Shown here piece by piece: positions 45,569-54,867 of a DNA stretch of 64,000 nt (positions are counted from its first letter, which is position 1; every line of letters starts with the position of its first letter). The notes beneath the pieces are model-generated. The model worked only from the letters and a program-made list of their open reading frames with translations, was not told the origin of the DNA and ran no database searches. Source of the DNA: Burkholderiaceae bacterium (GTDB lineage Bacteria > Pseudomonadota > Gammaproteobacteria > Burkholderiales > Burkholderiaceae_B); contig JAMNXR010000001.1 of NCBI GenBank assembly GCA_023653055.1, positions 124,001-188,000 on the forward strand, in the 5' to 3' direction. The translations under genes and the position numbers were made by a program.

Positions 45569-46963
45569 TTATTTATTCTTTTCATAGTATCTGTGATCAA
45601 GGAGCTTAGTAGTATTCACAACACTAAACACACCTAAACAAATTAGAAAAAATAGTGCGCATAGCTGTTTTTTAAAACTTGTTGTAACCGTCTGGTCGGA
45701 AAACGCATAAGCCAGCATAATCGCTGGAATTAAAAAATATCTTCCAACAACGCCGTGTACGACAACAGCAGGATGCGGCGTCCATGTGACAAGCAAGGCA
45801 AAATAAATCAATAAAATCGACCCTAATGAACAAATCACAAGTAATAACTTGGCCTTATTATGAGTGAGTAAATCGCGGAACGTCACCGAACATAATGCAA
45901 TCAGTGAGGTCAATCCTAACAAGTAGAGATACTCTTTACCTACAAAAGGGCTATCAAGCCAACCCAACATACCAAAGAAACTACTTAAATATGAGCGCCA
46001 AGTTTCTGAGCTACTCAATGTTGTTTGCATGACAACAACAAAATCCCATGGGTTATTTAAATACCAACTAACAATAGTAGATGTAGGCGCCCCAAGCTTG
46101 ACGCGACCATCCACACTCGTTGTGACTGCAATAATCTGCCAAACAATGACGAGGAGTGCGGCAAGAATAGTCAGAAAAAAGTAGCGTGGCTTGCGCATAA
46201 AGTAAGCGCAGCTTGCCACCAAAAGAATCAAAGAAAACTGCTGAACACGACTAGAAGCCAATAGCAGCCATGCAATCATTAAAGTATAAAAAAGCCACTT
46301 TGCTGATTGCTCTTTGTTTTCAGTAATTTTTAAAAATGTAGAAATAAGAAAAATTGAAATTGCCGTTGCGATCCCATCTAAGCTTGCTGAAGCAAGCTGA
46401 AATAAACTCATTGGGATAACAAGCAATGCCATGACCAGATAAGGGGGGGAATAAAGCTGAAATGAAAAGTAAAGAATCCCGCAAATCACAATTAATAACA
46501 ATGCCCTGGTGAGGTTGTAGGTCGCATCAACTGACATTTTCAGATGCTCACCCATCAAGAGCCCTAGTGCATGTATGCTGTAAATGGCTGGGAAATAAAA
46601 AGCCATCCCTGGCGCGCGATTAAATTCTGTTGTCCCAGTCCATTCTATTTTCTTGGCAGCAGCAAGTTCAGCGTCTGAAATCTTGCGATCAGGATTAAAA
46701 GGCAACGGTCTAAAGGCATCCATATAGCGAGCGAGCCCAGAGTCAATGAAGCCACCTGATACTTCATCTTTAGGCACCTCAAGAACAATCACGCCTTTGC
46801 CAAATAAATAGGCTCTGGTGACATGCTCAAATTCATCTGGTGATTGGAATGGAGGAATGAATGTAGATAAAAAATTGCACATTACAAATAACAAAGCTAC
46901 AAATATTATATTTTTACGGCTATTCGTTTTTGTTGTAATGATCGCTGCATGTTTTTCAGTCAT
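45569..46963 (-). CDS. DUF2142-like polytopic membrane protein, GT-C candidate
   Basis: A 464-residue membrane protein, start ATG 46963. PPFQSPDEFEHVTRAYLFG after the first helix is the acidic DEF-type motif of DUF2142 proteins, which are thought to be membrane glycosyltransferases. About ten helices follow, with LLASSRVQQFSLILLVASCA and HGVVGRYFLIPAIMLAYAF. It may transfer a sugar from a polyprenyl carrier. It is the last gene of a minus-strand run that includes a GT4 and an oxidoreductase. Confidence 0.75.
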   Translation of the reverse strand: MTEKHAAIITTKTNSRKNIIFVALLFVMCNFLSTFIPPFQSPDEFEHVTRAYLFGKGVIVLEVPKDEVSGGFIDSGLARYMDAFRPLPFNPDRKISDAELAAAKKIEWTGTTEFNRAPGMAFYFPAIYSIHALGLLMGEHLKMSVDATYNLTRALLLIVICGILYFSFQLYSPPYLVMALLVIPMSLFQLASASLDGIATAISIFLISTFLKITENKEQSAKWLFYTLMIAWLLLASSRVQQFSLILLVASCAYFMRKPRYFFLTILAALLVIVWQIIAVTTSVDGRVKLGAPTSTIVSWYLNNPWDFVVVMQTTLSSSETWRSYLSSFFGMLGWLDSPFVGKEYLYLLGLTSLIALCSVTFRDLLTHNKAKLLLVICSLGSILLIYFALLVTWTPHPAVVVHGVVGRYFLIPAIMLAYAFSDQTVTTSFKKQLCALFFLICLGVFSVVNTTKLLDHRYYEKNK

Positions 46964-47009
46964 GAACTGCACTCATTCATTTCAAAAGCATATCTAAAAA
47001 AATAGGCAC

Positions 47010-48218
47010 TTAGTTGAGCATTGCTTCAAGCTGGGATACGCAGACTTCTTTTGAAAAATGCTGTTTCGCGTATTGTTTTCCCGCTAACCCAATGCGGTCA
47101 AACTCCGATTCTCGTGAAAGCAAATCTTTCATCACTCTCACACACTCTTGCACATCAGCAGAGTTTGCCGAAACCCCACAATTTGCATTCGATATCATCT
47201 GATGCGCGTCACTTGTTGTATGCAGAAAAGCAGCAACGGGCAATCCAGCAGCCATATGTCCTAAAATTTTTCCTGGTACGACTGGGGTTTTATTTTGTGG
47301 ACTTAAACATACGAGTCCGATACTGCAGGCATTGAGTAAATCCGGATAAATATCACGTGAGATAAATCCCTCAAAACGCACGTTTGATAGCCCTTTTGTC
47401 TTTGCAAGCGCTTGAAGTCTTTCCTTTTCTTTACCATCACCGACCAATAAAAATAAAAGATCAGTCTGGTCTTGCATTTGCTCGGCAATCATTAAAATCA
47501 GATCGAGATACTGTGAGGGGCCCATCACACCAGCAAATACAGCAACATGCTTTTGGTGAATCGTCCACTTTTGTTTAAAGTTTACTGTCGAATGCTCAGA
47601 ACTATGGTGTTCAACATCCACCCAATTATGTAAAAGCTTGAGTTTTGATTCGATATTGTCTTGCTGCTCCAAAAGCATCTTTCGATTGCCTTCGGAGTGG
47701 ACTGTGACGATGTCAGCAGTTTTATAGGCATACTTCTCTAATGCTTTAAAAAACTTAATTTGAGCATTGCTGCGTAAAATACCGAGATCAATTGCGTTCT
47801 GTGGAAAGAGGTCTTGGATATTCAAGATGTTTCTCACCCCATTTTTTCTAAGCCAGCTTCCGACGAGTGCTAAAGGCAAAGGAGGGCTGTAAACAACAAC
47901 TGCGTCAGTTTTAATCTTATAGCGTTTAAGTTTGAGTAAAAACTGCAGTGGCATTAGTAGTTGAGATAATCCACGCACAATGTAATTGACATTATGATGA
48001 GGCAAGGTTTTGACACGAATAACGTTGATGCCGTCTTCAATTTCAAACTCGCTAAATTTTTTGTGTTCGATTGCCTGATCTAAATTGTATTCAGGCCACG
48101 TAGTAATCACGGTAACGTCATGGCCGCGATGTTTAAGCTCTTGTGCGAGCTCAAGCATCAAATGAGAGGCTGAGCGAATCTCCGGTGGATACGAGTCGGT
48201 AACAAGTAGGACTTTCAC
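47010..48218 (-). CDS. GT4 glycosyltransferase (WbuB/WcaI-like)
   Basis: A 402-residue GT-B protein: MKVLLVTDSYPPEIRSASHL, TVHSEGNRKMLLEQQDNIES, VFAGVMGPSQYLDLILMIAE, and the C-terminal FVPGKILGHMAAGLPV-type region (here VVPGKILGHMAAGLPVAAFL), a familiar WbuB-like signature. The likely start is GTG 48218, whose bases overlap the upstream stop (GTGA). Transfers an amino- or deoxy-sugar in several known O-antigen loci; here the donor is unknown. Confidence 0.9.
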   Translation of the reverse strand: MKVLLVTDSYPPEIRSASHLMLELAQELKHRGHDVTVITTWPEYNLDQAIEHKKFSEFEIEDGINVIRVKTLPHHNVNYIVRGLSQLLMPLQFLLKLKRYKIKTDAVVVYSPPLPLALVGSWLRKNGVRNILNIQDLFPQNAIDLGILRSNAQIKFFKALEKYAYKTADIVTVHSEGNRKMLLEQQDNIESKLKLLHNWVDVEHHSSEHSTVNFKQKWTIHQKHVAVFAGVMGPSQYLDLILMIAEQMQDQTDLLFLLVGDGKEKERLQALAKTKGLSNVRFEGFISRDIYPDLLNACSIGLVCLSPQNKTPVVPGKILGHMAAGLPVAAFLHTTSDAHQMISNANCGVSANSADVQECVRVMKDLLSRESEFDRIGLAGKQYAKQHFSKEVCVSQLEAMLN

Positions 48219-50386
48219 TTAGACCCAATGGTAATGACAGTTGCGGTTGCTAAAGCGCGTTCAATGGCAAAAATGACGTCCATCGTTTCAAAAGATTCAT
48301 TTAATGAAACAGTGGGTGATTCATTGCCTCTCACACAGTTCAAAAAATGCTTGAGCTCCTGTGCATATCCCATTTCTTGTCCACTTGTTTTAAAGCTTTC
48401 TGACCTGCCGCCTTTATGAAACTCACTTATCCGAAAATCTTTCGAAACAATCGTTTTTTCATCGAAAAATATTTCAGTCATTTCTCGAGAGTAGGCTTTA
48501 TCGCCGGATGCCGAGTAAATCATTGAACCGACAGAACCATCGCTCAGTTTGAAACTAATTGCGATATTGTCATTATTGACCACACTTCGGTTATCACCAG
48601 ATATCCTTTCTGCCGATAATCGCACAATAGATGCTTTAGCGAGGCATTGAATAAAATCAATAAAGTGAGACATTTCACCTACGACGCGGCTTCGACCTTC
48701 GTCTTCTGAGTGAACCCAATGCGAGACAGGAACAAATCCTGTGTTAATGCGCATTTGTAAAACTAATGGTCCATGACGATCAGCCAACCACTTTTTCATT
48801 TGTACGGCATGTGGTGAAAATCTTCTGTTGTGCCCAACAAATACTAAAGGCAGTGCGCTAGACTCGGTAGCGAATTCGCGCAAATTTGCGAGCTCTTCAA
48901 CGCTCACGCACATTGGTTTTTCTAGAAAAAGCGCTTTACCCATTTTTATTGCAGAAGAAACAAGTTGCGCATGTTGGCTGTGAGGGGTTAGCCCGACAAC
49001 TGCATCTAACTCTGGATTTTTCCAAATACTATCTGTATCGGTGGATTGATTGGTAAATCCGAATTTACGTGCAGTGTGCTCAACACTCGCTCCAGAACCT
49101 GTCACCAGCGTATGGAGGACAACGCCTGACTGCGACTTTAGGGCAGGTAGAAGTAAAGCTTTTCCAAACAACCCAGCGCCGATCACACCAATTTGCAACG
49201 TGTCTACTTTGCGAGGTGTGACGCGTACTGAAGGTAATTGAATGGTTCGTACAATTTGCACCGTATTGGGATAATTCAGCAATACGCCGATTGGCTGAAT
49301 AAGGTTTCCAGCAACAAATTGTCCATATACACCTTCCGCATCTTTGATTGAGAAGCGATGTGTAATCAAGGACAACACATTGACTTTTTTCTCTGCAATT
49401 AAACGTAAAAATTCTTGTAAATTACGTTTTTGTGTCCAACGAACATCGCCAATCGGAAGATCAACACCCTCTATTTCATAGATTGGGTCTAAGGAGCCAG
49501 GGCCCGCGGCTCGCGAAACAACGAGTTCGATCTCTTTTAGCCAAAGCTCATTTCGATCTGGATGGATATCTGCAGTACCAACGATGACGATCCGCCCCTT
49601 TGGACGACATAACTTGATCGACTGATCCACTAAACTCCGATCTTTACTCGTTGCAGTGATGATGACCGCATCAGCCCCATATCCTGATGTTTTGCTATTA
49701 GAGAGTTGCAACAAATCTTCTGCGTTCGTCGTAACATTTGCAAATCCTAATCGTTTGGCAAGTTCTACCTTGTCCAGCGCCGGATCTATAGCAATCACTT
49801 CACAGCCGTAAGCACGAAGAATTTGGATCGTTAATAAACCCAATAATCCGAGACCCATCACAACGACATGCGAACCAAATGTCAGGTTGGCACTCCTTAC
49901 GCCATGCAATGCGATGATGCCCAACATTCCAAATGCAGCCTCATCATCCGTCACGCCCTTAGGAATCTGAGCTGCCAAATTGACAGGGATTGAGACAAAC
50001 TCTGCATGTGAAGCAAACCCTTGTCCGACACATGCCACTCTGTCGCCAGGAGAAAACTCGGTTGCAGCGGTTCCGCATTGCTCAACGACACCAGCACTGC
50101 TGTACCCAAGGGGAGTAGGCGTATCTAGGCGTCCCATGGCCTCTTGCCATGTTTTAAGTAAGCCTTCTTTTTTGGCTTTATCCCAGGCACGACGAACGAG
50201 GTCGGGCCGTGAGGCGGCCTTACCTAGCAAGGATTTCCGACCTAGTTCAATTGTTGAGCGTTCAGTGCCTAGACTGATAAGCGAGTGACTGTTACGGACT
50301 AGGATACGTTTGCTGCCACACTGTGGCACTGGGACTTCACGTAGTGTGACCTCTCCAGTCTTGTAACTTTGGACAACCTGTTTCAT
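48215..50386 (-). CDS. Bi-domain oxidoreductase: zinc-type alcohol dehydrogenase fused to Gfo/Idh/MocA dehydrogenase
   Basis: A 723-residue fusion. Residues about 1-360 are a medium-chain dehydrogenase (VTLREVPVPQCGSKRILVRN, GDRVACVGQGFASHAEFVSI, VVVMGLGLLGLLTIQILRAY). Residues about 390-723 are a Gfo/Idh/MocA domain (IGVIGAGLFGKALLLPALK and FLEKPMCVSVEELANLREFA). The dehydrogenase half lacks some catalytic cysteines of zinc enzymes as far as I can see. This fused family recurs in polysaccharide loci and may oxidise or reduce a nucleotide sugar; the reaction is unknown. Its start and stop both overlap neighbours by 4 bp. Confidence 0.85.
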   Translation of the reverse strand: MKQVVQSYKTGEVTLREVPVPQCGSKRILVRNSHSLISLGTERSTIELGRKSLLGKAASRPDLVRRAWDKAKKEGLLKTWQEAMGRLDTPTPLGYSSAGVVEQCGTAATEFSPGDRVACVGQGFASHAEFVSIPVNLAAQIPKGVTDDEAAFGMLGIIALHGVRSANLTFGSHVVVMGLGLLGLLTIQILRAYGCEVIAIDPALDKVELAKRLGFANVTTNAEDLLQLSNSKTSGYGADAVIITATSKDRSLVDQSIKLCRPKGRIVIVGTADIHPDRNELWLKEIELVVSRAAGPGSLDPIYEIEGVDLPIGDVRWTQKRNLQEFLRLIAEKKVNVLSLITHRFSIKDAEGVYGQFVAGNLIQPIGVLLNYPNTVQIVRTIQLPSVRVTPRKVDTLQIGVIGAGLFGKALLLPALKSQSGVVLHTLVTGSGASVEHTARKFGFTNQSTDTDSIWKNPELDAVVGLTPHSQHAQLVSSAIKMGKALFLEKPMCVSVEELANLREFATESSALPLVFVGHNRRFSPHAVQMKKWLADRHGPLVLQMRINTGFVPVSHWVHSEDEGRSRVVGEMSHFIDFIQCLAKASIVRLSAERISGDNRSVVNNDNIAISFKLSDGSVGSMIYSASGDKAYSREMTEIFFDEKTIVSKDFRISEFHKGGRSESFKTSGQEMGYAQELKHFLNCVRGNESPTVSLNESFETMDVIFAIERALATATVITIGSK

Positions 50387-51462
50387 TCGCGCTCAGCGTC
50401 TTGGCGTAAAACATAATTTTTAACAGCAGAGGACATCCCTGGAGGAAACTCTGCATCACGAGAAATATCTTCCCAATTATCCTTAAACCACTGAATGGTT
50501 GTTTTTAGCCCATCTTCAAAAGTTGTCTTAGGATCGTATCCAAGTAACTCTCGTGCGCGGTCAACACTTGCAAGCAGTCTGGACTTTGTATCCCATTTGC
50601 GTCGATCGGTATAAAGCAGCCCTGCCTTATTGCCGGTCAACTCATTAATCATCTCTGCCATTTGCACGATTTCCGTCTCTTTGGCAGAGGCGATATTCAT
50701 CTCGGCACCGATTGCCTCTTCAACAATACCTGCACGCAAAAGTGCATCTACGATATCCATGACATAGGTAAAGTCGCGCGTCATTTTTCCATCACCAGTA
50801 ATGGGTAACGGCTGACCTTTCATGGCCCAATAAATAAAGTTGGGAATGACGTTGCGATACTGTCCAGGAACTTCACCTGGTCCATATGAATTAAAAAATC
50901 GGGTTTTTACAACGGGTAAGCCATAATGATGCCAATAAAAATTACAGTACAACTCTCCCGCCATCTTAGAAATTTGGTAGGGTGTCGTGAGGTGCATGGA
51001 AACAAAGTCTTCTTTGAGTGGCAGTGGCGCCTGTGCACCGTAAATTGCACAGCCAGAGCCTGCGTACACAAACCTCTTGAGACCGCCTTGGAGTACTGCG
51101 TATTCCAGCATCTTGACCGTACCAAGCTGGCTCACCAATAAATCTTTTTCTGGGAAATCTACAGAATTTTGATTGGCAAAGAAAGCAGCTAAATGAAAGA
51201 TGTAATCCGGCTTTTCATGGAAAACCCTTTTTAAATCAATGTCATTTGTAATGCTGCCTTTTACAAACAAGACATTGGGCAGATTGGGAATGCTCCACGC
51301 ATATGATGCGGACAAATCATCCAGAATGATTACCTTTGCGGCACCCGCTTGGGCAAGTGCTCGGGTCAAATTGCTACCGATTGCGCCGGCACCACCCGTG
51401 ATTAGGATGGTCTTATCTTTATAAGCTTGGTTCACGATCACTCTAAGCACCCTAAATGACAT
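50383..51462 (-). CDS. NAD-dependent epimerase/dehydratase (UDP-glucose 4-epimerase/decarboxylase-like)
   Basis: A 359-residue SDR with ILITGGAGAIGSNLTRALA, AGSGCAIYGAQAP, YQISKMAGELYCNFYWHHYG and TRFFNSYGPGEVPGQYRNV. The motifs fit the extended SDRs acting on UDP- or other nucleotide sugars. ATG 51462 is taken as start, but GTG codons at 51441 or 51435 would give a more usual N-terminus and have purine-rich upstream bases. It is the first gene of a run with the oxidoreductase, GT4 and DUF2142-like gene, all with 4-bp overlaps or short gaps. Confidence 0.85.
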   Translation of the reverse strand: MSFRVLRVIVNQAYKDKTILITGGAGAIGSNLTRALAQAGAAKVIILDDLSASYAWSIPNLPNVLFVKGSITNDIDLKRVFHEKPDYIFHLAAFFANQNSVDFPEKDLLVSQLGTVKMLEYAVLQGGLKRFVYAGSGCAIYGAQAPLPLKEDFVSMHLTTPYQISKMAGELYCNFYWHHYGLPVVKTRFFNSYGPGEVPGQYRNVIPNFIYWAMKGQPLPITGDGKMTRDFTYVMDIVDALLRAGIVEEAIGAEMNIASAKETEIVQMAEMINELTGNKAGLLYTDRRKWDTKSRLLASVDRARELLGYDPKTTFEDGLKTTIQWFKDNWEDISRDAEFPPGMSSAVKNYVLRQDAERE

Positions 51463-51648
51463 TCACATGGCTAGATTGTAGCGATGTTTGTATCGGAAAT
51501 TACTAATCTTAATCGTGATGCTGTGGGGGGTGAGGTGACTACTTAACGTTACAATTTACCTACGACTAGTTCAGTTCTTGTTGACATACTTAGCATCTAT
51601 TGCAAAAACGGAACGCTGCGACCCTAACCATCTGTTTAGACTACATAA

Positions 51649-52515
51649 ATGTCACTTGCATACTTAAAAAAGCTTAGTCAGCCCTACATTTGGAAGCGTA
51701 TCTTCTATGAGCGCCTCTCAGAGCCTATTCATCTGAATATCATCGCGTTATTTGTGAGCCTTTTTGGCTCATACCGGACAAAAATTGACTTCGATCTTGT
51801 AATCAGGCCGCAGCATGCATACTCGCTACTAAGTGTCGCGGATCAAGCCAAAGCGCTTGGGTACGATCGAGTATCAATTTTCGAATTTGGTGTTGCCGCA
51901 GGTTCAGGATTGATTAACTTGCAAGAAATCGCAAAAAAAATCACCAAATCCACAGGCATTCATTTTGATATTTACGGTTTTGACACGGGGGCCGGCATGC
52001 CGCCGCCACAATCCTACAAAGATCATCCGGAGATATATCAAGCTGGAGACTTTCCAATGGATTTTGAAAAGCTCTCACCGCTGTTGGACAGCAACACAAA
52101 ATTAGTGCTCGGACCTCTCGAAGACTCAATGAAAGCATTTCTTGAAATTGATTTTTCAAAAGCACCCATAGCATTTGTTTCAATTGATGTGGACTACTAC
52201 AGCTCTACCGTCGATGCTCTAAAATTATTGATGCATTCAGCAAACAATATGCTCCCTCAGGTCATGATTTATTTGGATGATCTGGAATATCCCAGCCATA
52301 ACTCTTGGTGTGGAGAGCAGGCGGCCATTCATGAGTTCACCATGGAGCATCCAATGCGGCCAATAGAAAAGCATCCTTTTCTAAGAAGCTACAGAATTTT
52401 TAAAAATGCGCGCTGGATTGACCACATGTATCAATGTCACGTTTTAGATCATGCAGTTCGCAATCAGCTTACGCCAAGTAGATCCAATATCGTGTTGTCT
52501 AATCCATATTTGTAA
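51649..52515 (+). CDS. SAM methyltransferase-like protein
   Basis: A 288-residue protein with a SAM-binding-like segment SIFEFGVAAGSGLINLQEIA near residue 82 and later FVSIDVDYYSSTVDALKLLM and MIYLDDLEYPSHNSWCGEQA, which resemble TylF-type macrocin O-methyltransferases and related bacterial proteins. The metal/SAM residues cannot be fully mapped by eye. Possibly methylates a glycan sugar. Divergent from the epimerase gene; about 190 bp lies between them. Confidence 0.65.
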   Translation: MSLAYLKKLSQPYIWKRIFYERLSEPIHLNIIALFVSLFGSYRTKIDFDLVIRPQHAYSLLSVADQAKALGYDRVSIFEFGVAAGSGLINLQEIAKKITKSTGIHFDIYGFDTGAGMPPPQSYKDHPEIYQAGDFPMDFEKLSPLLDSNTKLVLGPLEDSMKAFLEIDFSKAPIAFVSIDVDYYSSTVDALKLLMHSANNMLPQVMIYLDDLEYPSHNSWCGEQAAIHEFTMEHPMRPIEKHPFLRSYRIFKNARWIDHMYQCHVLDHAVRNQLTPSRSNIVLSNPYL

Positions 52516-52520
52516 ATGGC

Positions 52521-53711
52521 TTAGCGTCTCAAAAAATAATGACCTAACCGAGTGCTAGGGATCTCGATAGTTCGGAATAATACATATCCGATTAGAATGA
52601 CTAACGGTGCTGTTAATCCCACTGCCACGATAAATCGGATTGTATGGCCTAAAGCCAGAAAGGCTTGCTGATTTACCAGCCAATACACGACTGGTATAAC
52701 GATCAATATATGGGATAAATAAACTGAATATGAAATATCGCCTAAAAACCTAAGTGGTTTAAGACTAAACAATTGGTTTAGTATAAATGTCCGATTTAAG
52801 ACCAGAATGATAAAAAGTACATAACCCAAAATGACAGGTTTACTTAATGGAAGAATACAAATCACACTCGCTAAAACCGTATAAATATTAAACATTAAGC
52901 TAGGTTTTTCAAGCTGTCTATTGCGCAGCCAGACTGCGATCACCAAGCCCGCCATAAAAGCATTCAGTCGATAAACAATAAAACTAGGCTGGCCAAAATG
53001 CGTGACCGAACCTGGCGTTAAGTAATTGCCGAAAAGTGATGGCGTATAAAAAGCAAGAACCGCCGTCAGAGTCGCGAGTAAAACAACATTAACCCGACCA
53101 AACATCAACAGTAGCGCTGGCATGATTAAATAAAATTGCATCTCCAGAGATAGACTCCAGTCGGGGAGTGGCGTTGTTGACTCCATCCCAGGAACCGCCC
53201 CAAATGCAAAAGTGGTGTGCAAGAACAGCCATTTGAACGTAGAAAAATTCCAAACGGTATGCGGATTGAAGTTATCCAAACTCTCCGCCCAGGGCGGCGG
53301 AATCAACTTTAGACTTGCATCATGCATTTCTGCCAATACGGGCAAGAAACAATAGCAAATAATGAGTAAGAAATAGTAGAGAGGAGCGATGCGAAAAAAA
53401 CGATTCGCATAAAAGGGAATCGCAGTTTTGGTAAAACTAAAACTAAAAGTGTGTGTAAAACTAATCGCTGTTTTCCATGTATAAGCCATTAGAAAGCCAG
53501 ACAAAATCATAAATAAGTCGACTGCCAGGGCATGCATGCTGAGTACATAATTTTTAAAACCTACCGCATTCGCTAAATGCCCCAGATATACCCACATTGC
53601 AAGCAGGCCACGAAATCCATCAAGCGCCGTTAAATGTGATGACGTCTCAAATTTATTATTTTTATAAAGACAAGCTTCTGATGTTTGAGTCATTGATGAT
53701 GGAGTGTTCAT
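52521..53711 (-). CDS. Acyltransferase 3 family membrane protein (OafA-like, no SGNH)
   Basis: A 396-residue ten-helix acyltransferase: LTALDGFRGLLAMWVYLGHL, LSMHALAVDLFMILSGFLMA, FYANRFFRIAPLYYFLLIIC and PDWSLSLEMQFYLIMPALLL. It lacks a C-terminal SGNH domain, unlike the other family members in the window. Probably an O-acetyltransferase for a sugar residue. It lies directly upstream (minus strand) of nothing but is downstream of the GT2 at 53746, separated by 34 bp. Confidence 0.88.
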   Translation of the reverse strand: MNTPSSMTQTSEACLYKNNKFETSSHLTALDGFRGLLAMWVYLGHLANAVGFKNYVLSMHALAVDLFMILSGFLMAYTWKTAISFTHTFSFSFTKTAIPFYANRFFRIAPLYYFLLIICYCFLPVLAEMHDASLKLIPPPWAESLDNFNPHTVWNFSTFKWLFLHTTFAFGAVPGMESTTPLPDWSLSLEMQFYLIMPALLLMFGRVNVVLLATLTAVLAFYTPSLFGNYLTPGSVTHFGQPSFIVYRLNAFMAGLVIAVWLRNRQLEKPSLMFNIYTVLASVICILPLSKPVILGYVLFIILVLNRTFILNQLFSLKPLRFLGDISYSVYLSHILIVIPVVYWLVNQQAFLALGHTIRFIVAVGLTAPLVILIGYVLFRTIEIPSTRLGHYFLRR

Positions 53712-53745
53712 GAAAAAAGGGCATGTACGCAGTTCAAGTGCATGA

Positions 53746-54726
53746 CTACGTTCTTCGTCGCTTTAATCGATGAATGGGTCGGCGCGGGACAGAGGCAATA
53801 TCGTAGCCAATAAAAGACAAAATAAGTTGCAAACCAATTAAGAGTGGCATCGCTGCCACCATGACCGTACCCGCAGATGCTGGTATGCCAACATCGGCTG
53901 AAATTAACCACTGATAGCCACCGAATACAACACCAAAAAAGGTCAACAAAAGCCCTAAAACAAGCTGAATAGAGGCGAGTGACAGGTCTCTAAGAAAATA
54001 GTTATAAAAAATTCTTTTTCCGAAGTTTCTTGTATGTTTATAAAGAAATTCGCCCATTATTTTGGATATTTTAAGATGGCTCGTTTCCTCTCCGTATTTT
54101 GCATCCATCGGAACGTCAACGACCATAGCCCGCAGCGTATTCAACCGAAATAACATATCTGTTTCAAAGAAATAGCGTTTGCTAATTTTATGAAAGGGAA
54201 GATGCTTACATGCGTCTGCATGTATCGCTGTGTATCCATTGGTGGGGTCGAATAAATTCCAGTAGCCAGAAGATAATTTTGTGAGTAAGGACAATACGGC
54301 ATTGCCGAAAATTCGTACCCCAGGCATTGATCGGATCTTCTCCAAATCGTAAAAGCGATTGCCCTTGGTGTAATCGGCTTCACCAGAGATAATTGGCGCG
54401 ATAAAATCCGCAATGAGTGCAGGATCCATCTGTCCGTCACCATCAACCTTAACAATGATGTCTGCATTGTCTGCAAGCGCGGCCTGGTAACCGGCCATCA
54501 CTGCACCACCCACACCTTGGTTGATTGGCTGATATAAAACGCGAACTCTAGGGTCGGTAATGACCGACTCAACATACTTACCCGTTTTATCCGGGCAGGC
54601 ATCGTCTACGACGTAAATACCCCATACTGATTCTGGTATGCCGTGAATGACTTCGCTGATATGCTGAGTAACCCGATAGGCAGGGATCACGACAGCGACT
54701 CGCCATTCGTCTTTATTCTCGAACAC
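53746..54726 (-). CDS. GT2 polyprenyl-phosphate-type glycosyltransferase with C-terminal membrane helices
   Basis: A 326-residue GT2 of the DPM1/GtrB type: VAVVIPAYRVTQHISEVIHG, VDDACPDKTGKYVESVI, DIIVKVDGDGQMDPALIADF, LFDPTNGYTAI. The C-terminus has two membrane segments (LALASIQLVLGLLLTFFGVV-like and GTVMVAAMPLLIGLQLILSF). GTG 54726 with GGAG nine bases upstream is the likely start; a TTG at 54741 would add five residues. It probably loads a sugar onto a polyprenyl carrier for the GT-C proteins. Confidence 0.88.
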   Translation of the reverse strand: MFENKDEWRVAVVIPAYRVTQHISEVIHGIPESVWGIYVVDDACPDKTGKYVESVITDPRVRVLYQPINQGVGGAVMAGYQAALADNADIIVKVDGDGQMDPALIADFIAPIISGEADYTKGNRFYDLEKIRSMPGVRIFGNAVLSLLTKLSSGYWNLFDPTNGYTAIHADACKHLPFHKISKRYFFETDMLFRLNTLRAMVVDVPMDAKYGEETSHLKISKIMGEFLYKHTRNFGKRIFYNYFLRDLSLASIQLVLGLLLTFFGVVFGGYQWLISADVGIPASAGTVMVAAMPLLIGLQLILSFIGYDIASVPRRPIHRLKRRRT

Positions 54727-54817
54727 TAAACCTGACTCCAAGTCGTGGCGCTAATACATATAAACGCCAGTTCAATTTAAGAAACATAATAAATCAGTCA
54801 AAACCTAAAGGCTCATT

Positions 54818-54836
54818 ATCTATTACATTAATAGAT
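54818..54836. promoter_or_regulatory. 19-bp palindrome in a divergent promoter region
   Basis: ATCTATTA, three bases CAT, then TAATAGAT: eight-base arms with no mismatch, 31 bp before the ATG at 54868. It lies between divergent genes. The half-site ATCTATT/AATAGAT is shared with the palindrome at 23126-23144. It may be an operator for either gene; no regulator is identified. Confidence 0.35.
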
Positions 54837-54867
54837 CTGTACATTTGAGACAATTGAGAGCTTATTG

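Noticed and set aside
11131-51556. Identical AACGTTACAAT sequence in two intergenic regions (near 11131 and 51546)
   Set aside because: An 11-base match between two places in 64 kb is expected often by chance, and the flanks do not match.
51581-51609. TTGACA sequence upstream of the methyltransferase-like gene at 51649
   Set aside because: No convincing -10 element lies 16-18 bases downstream.
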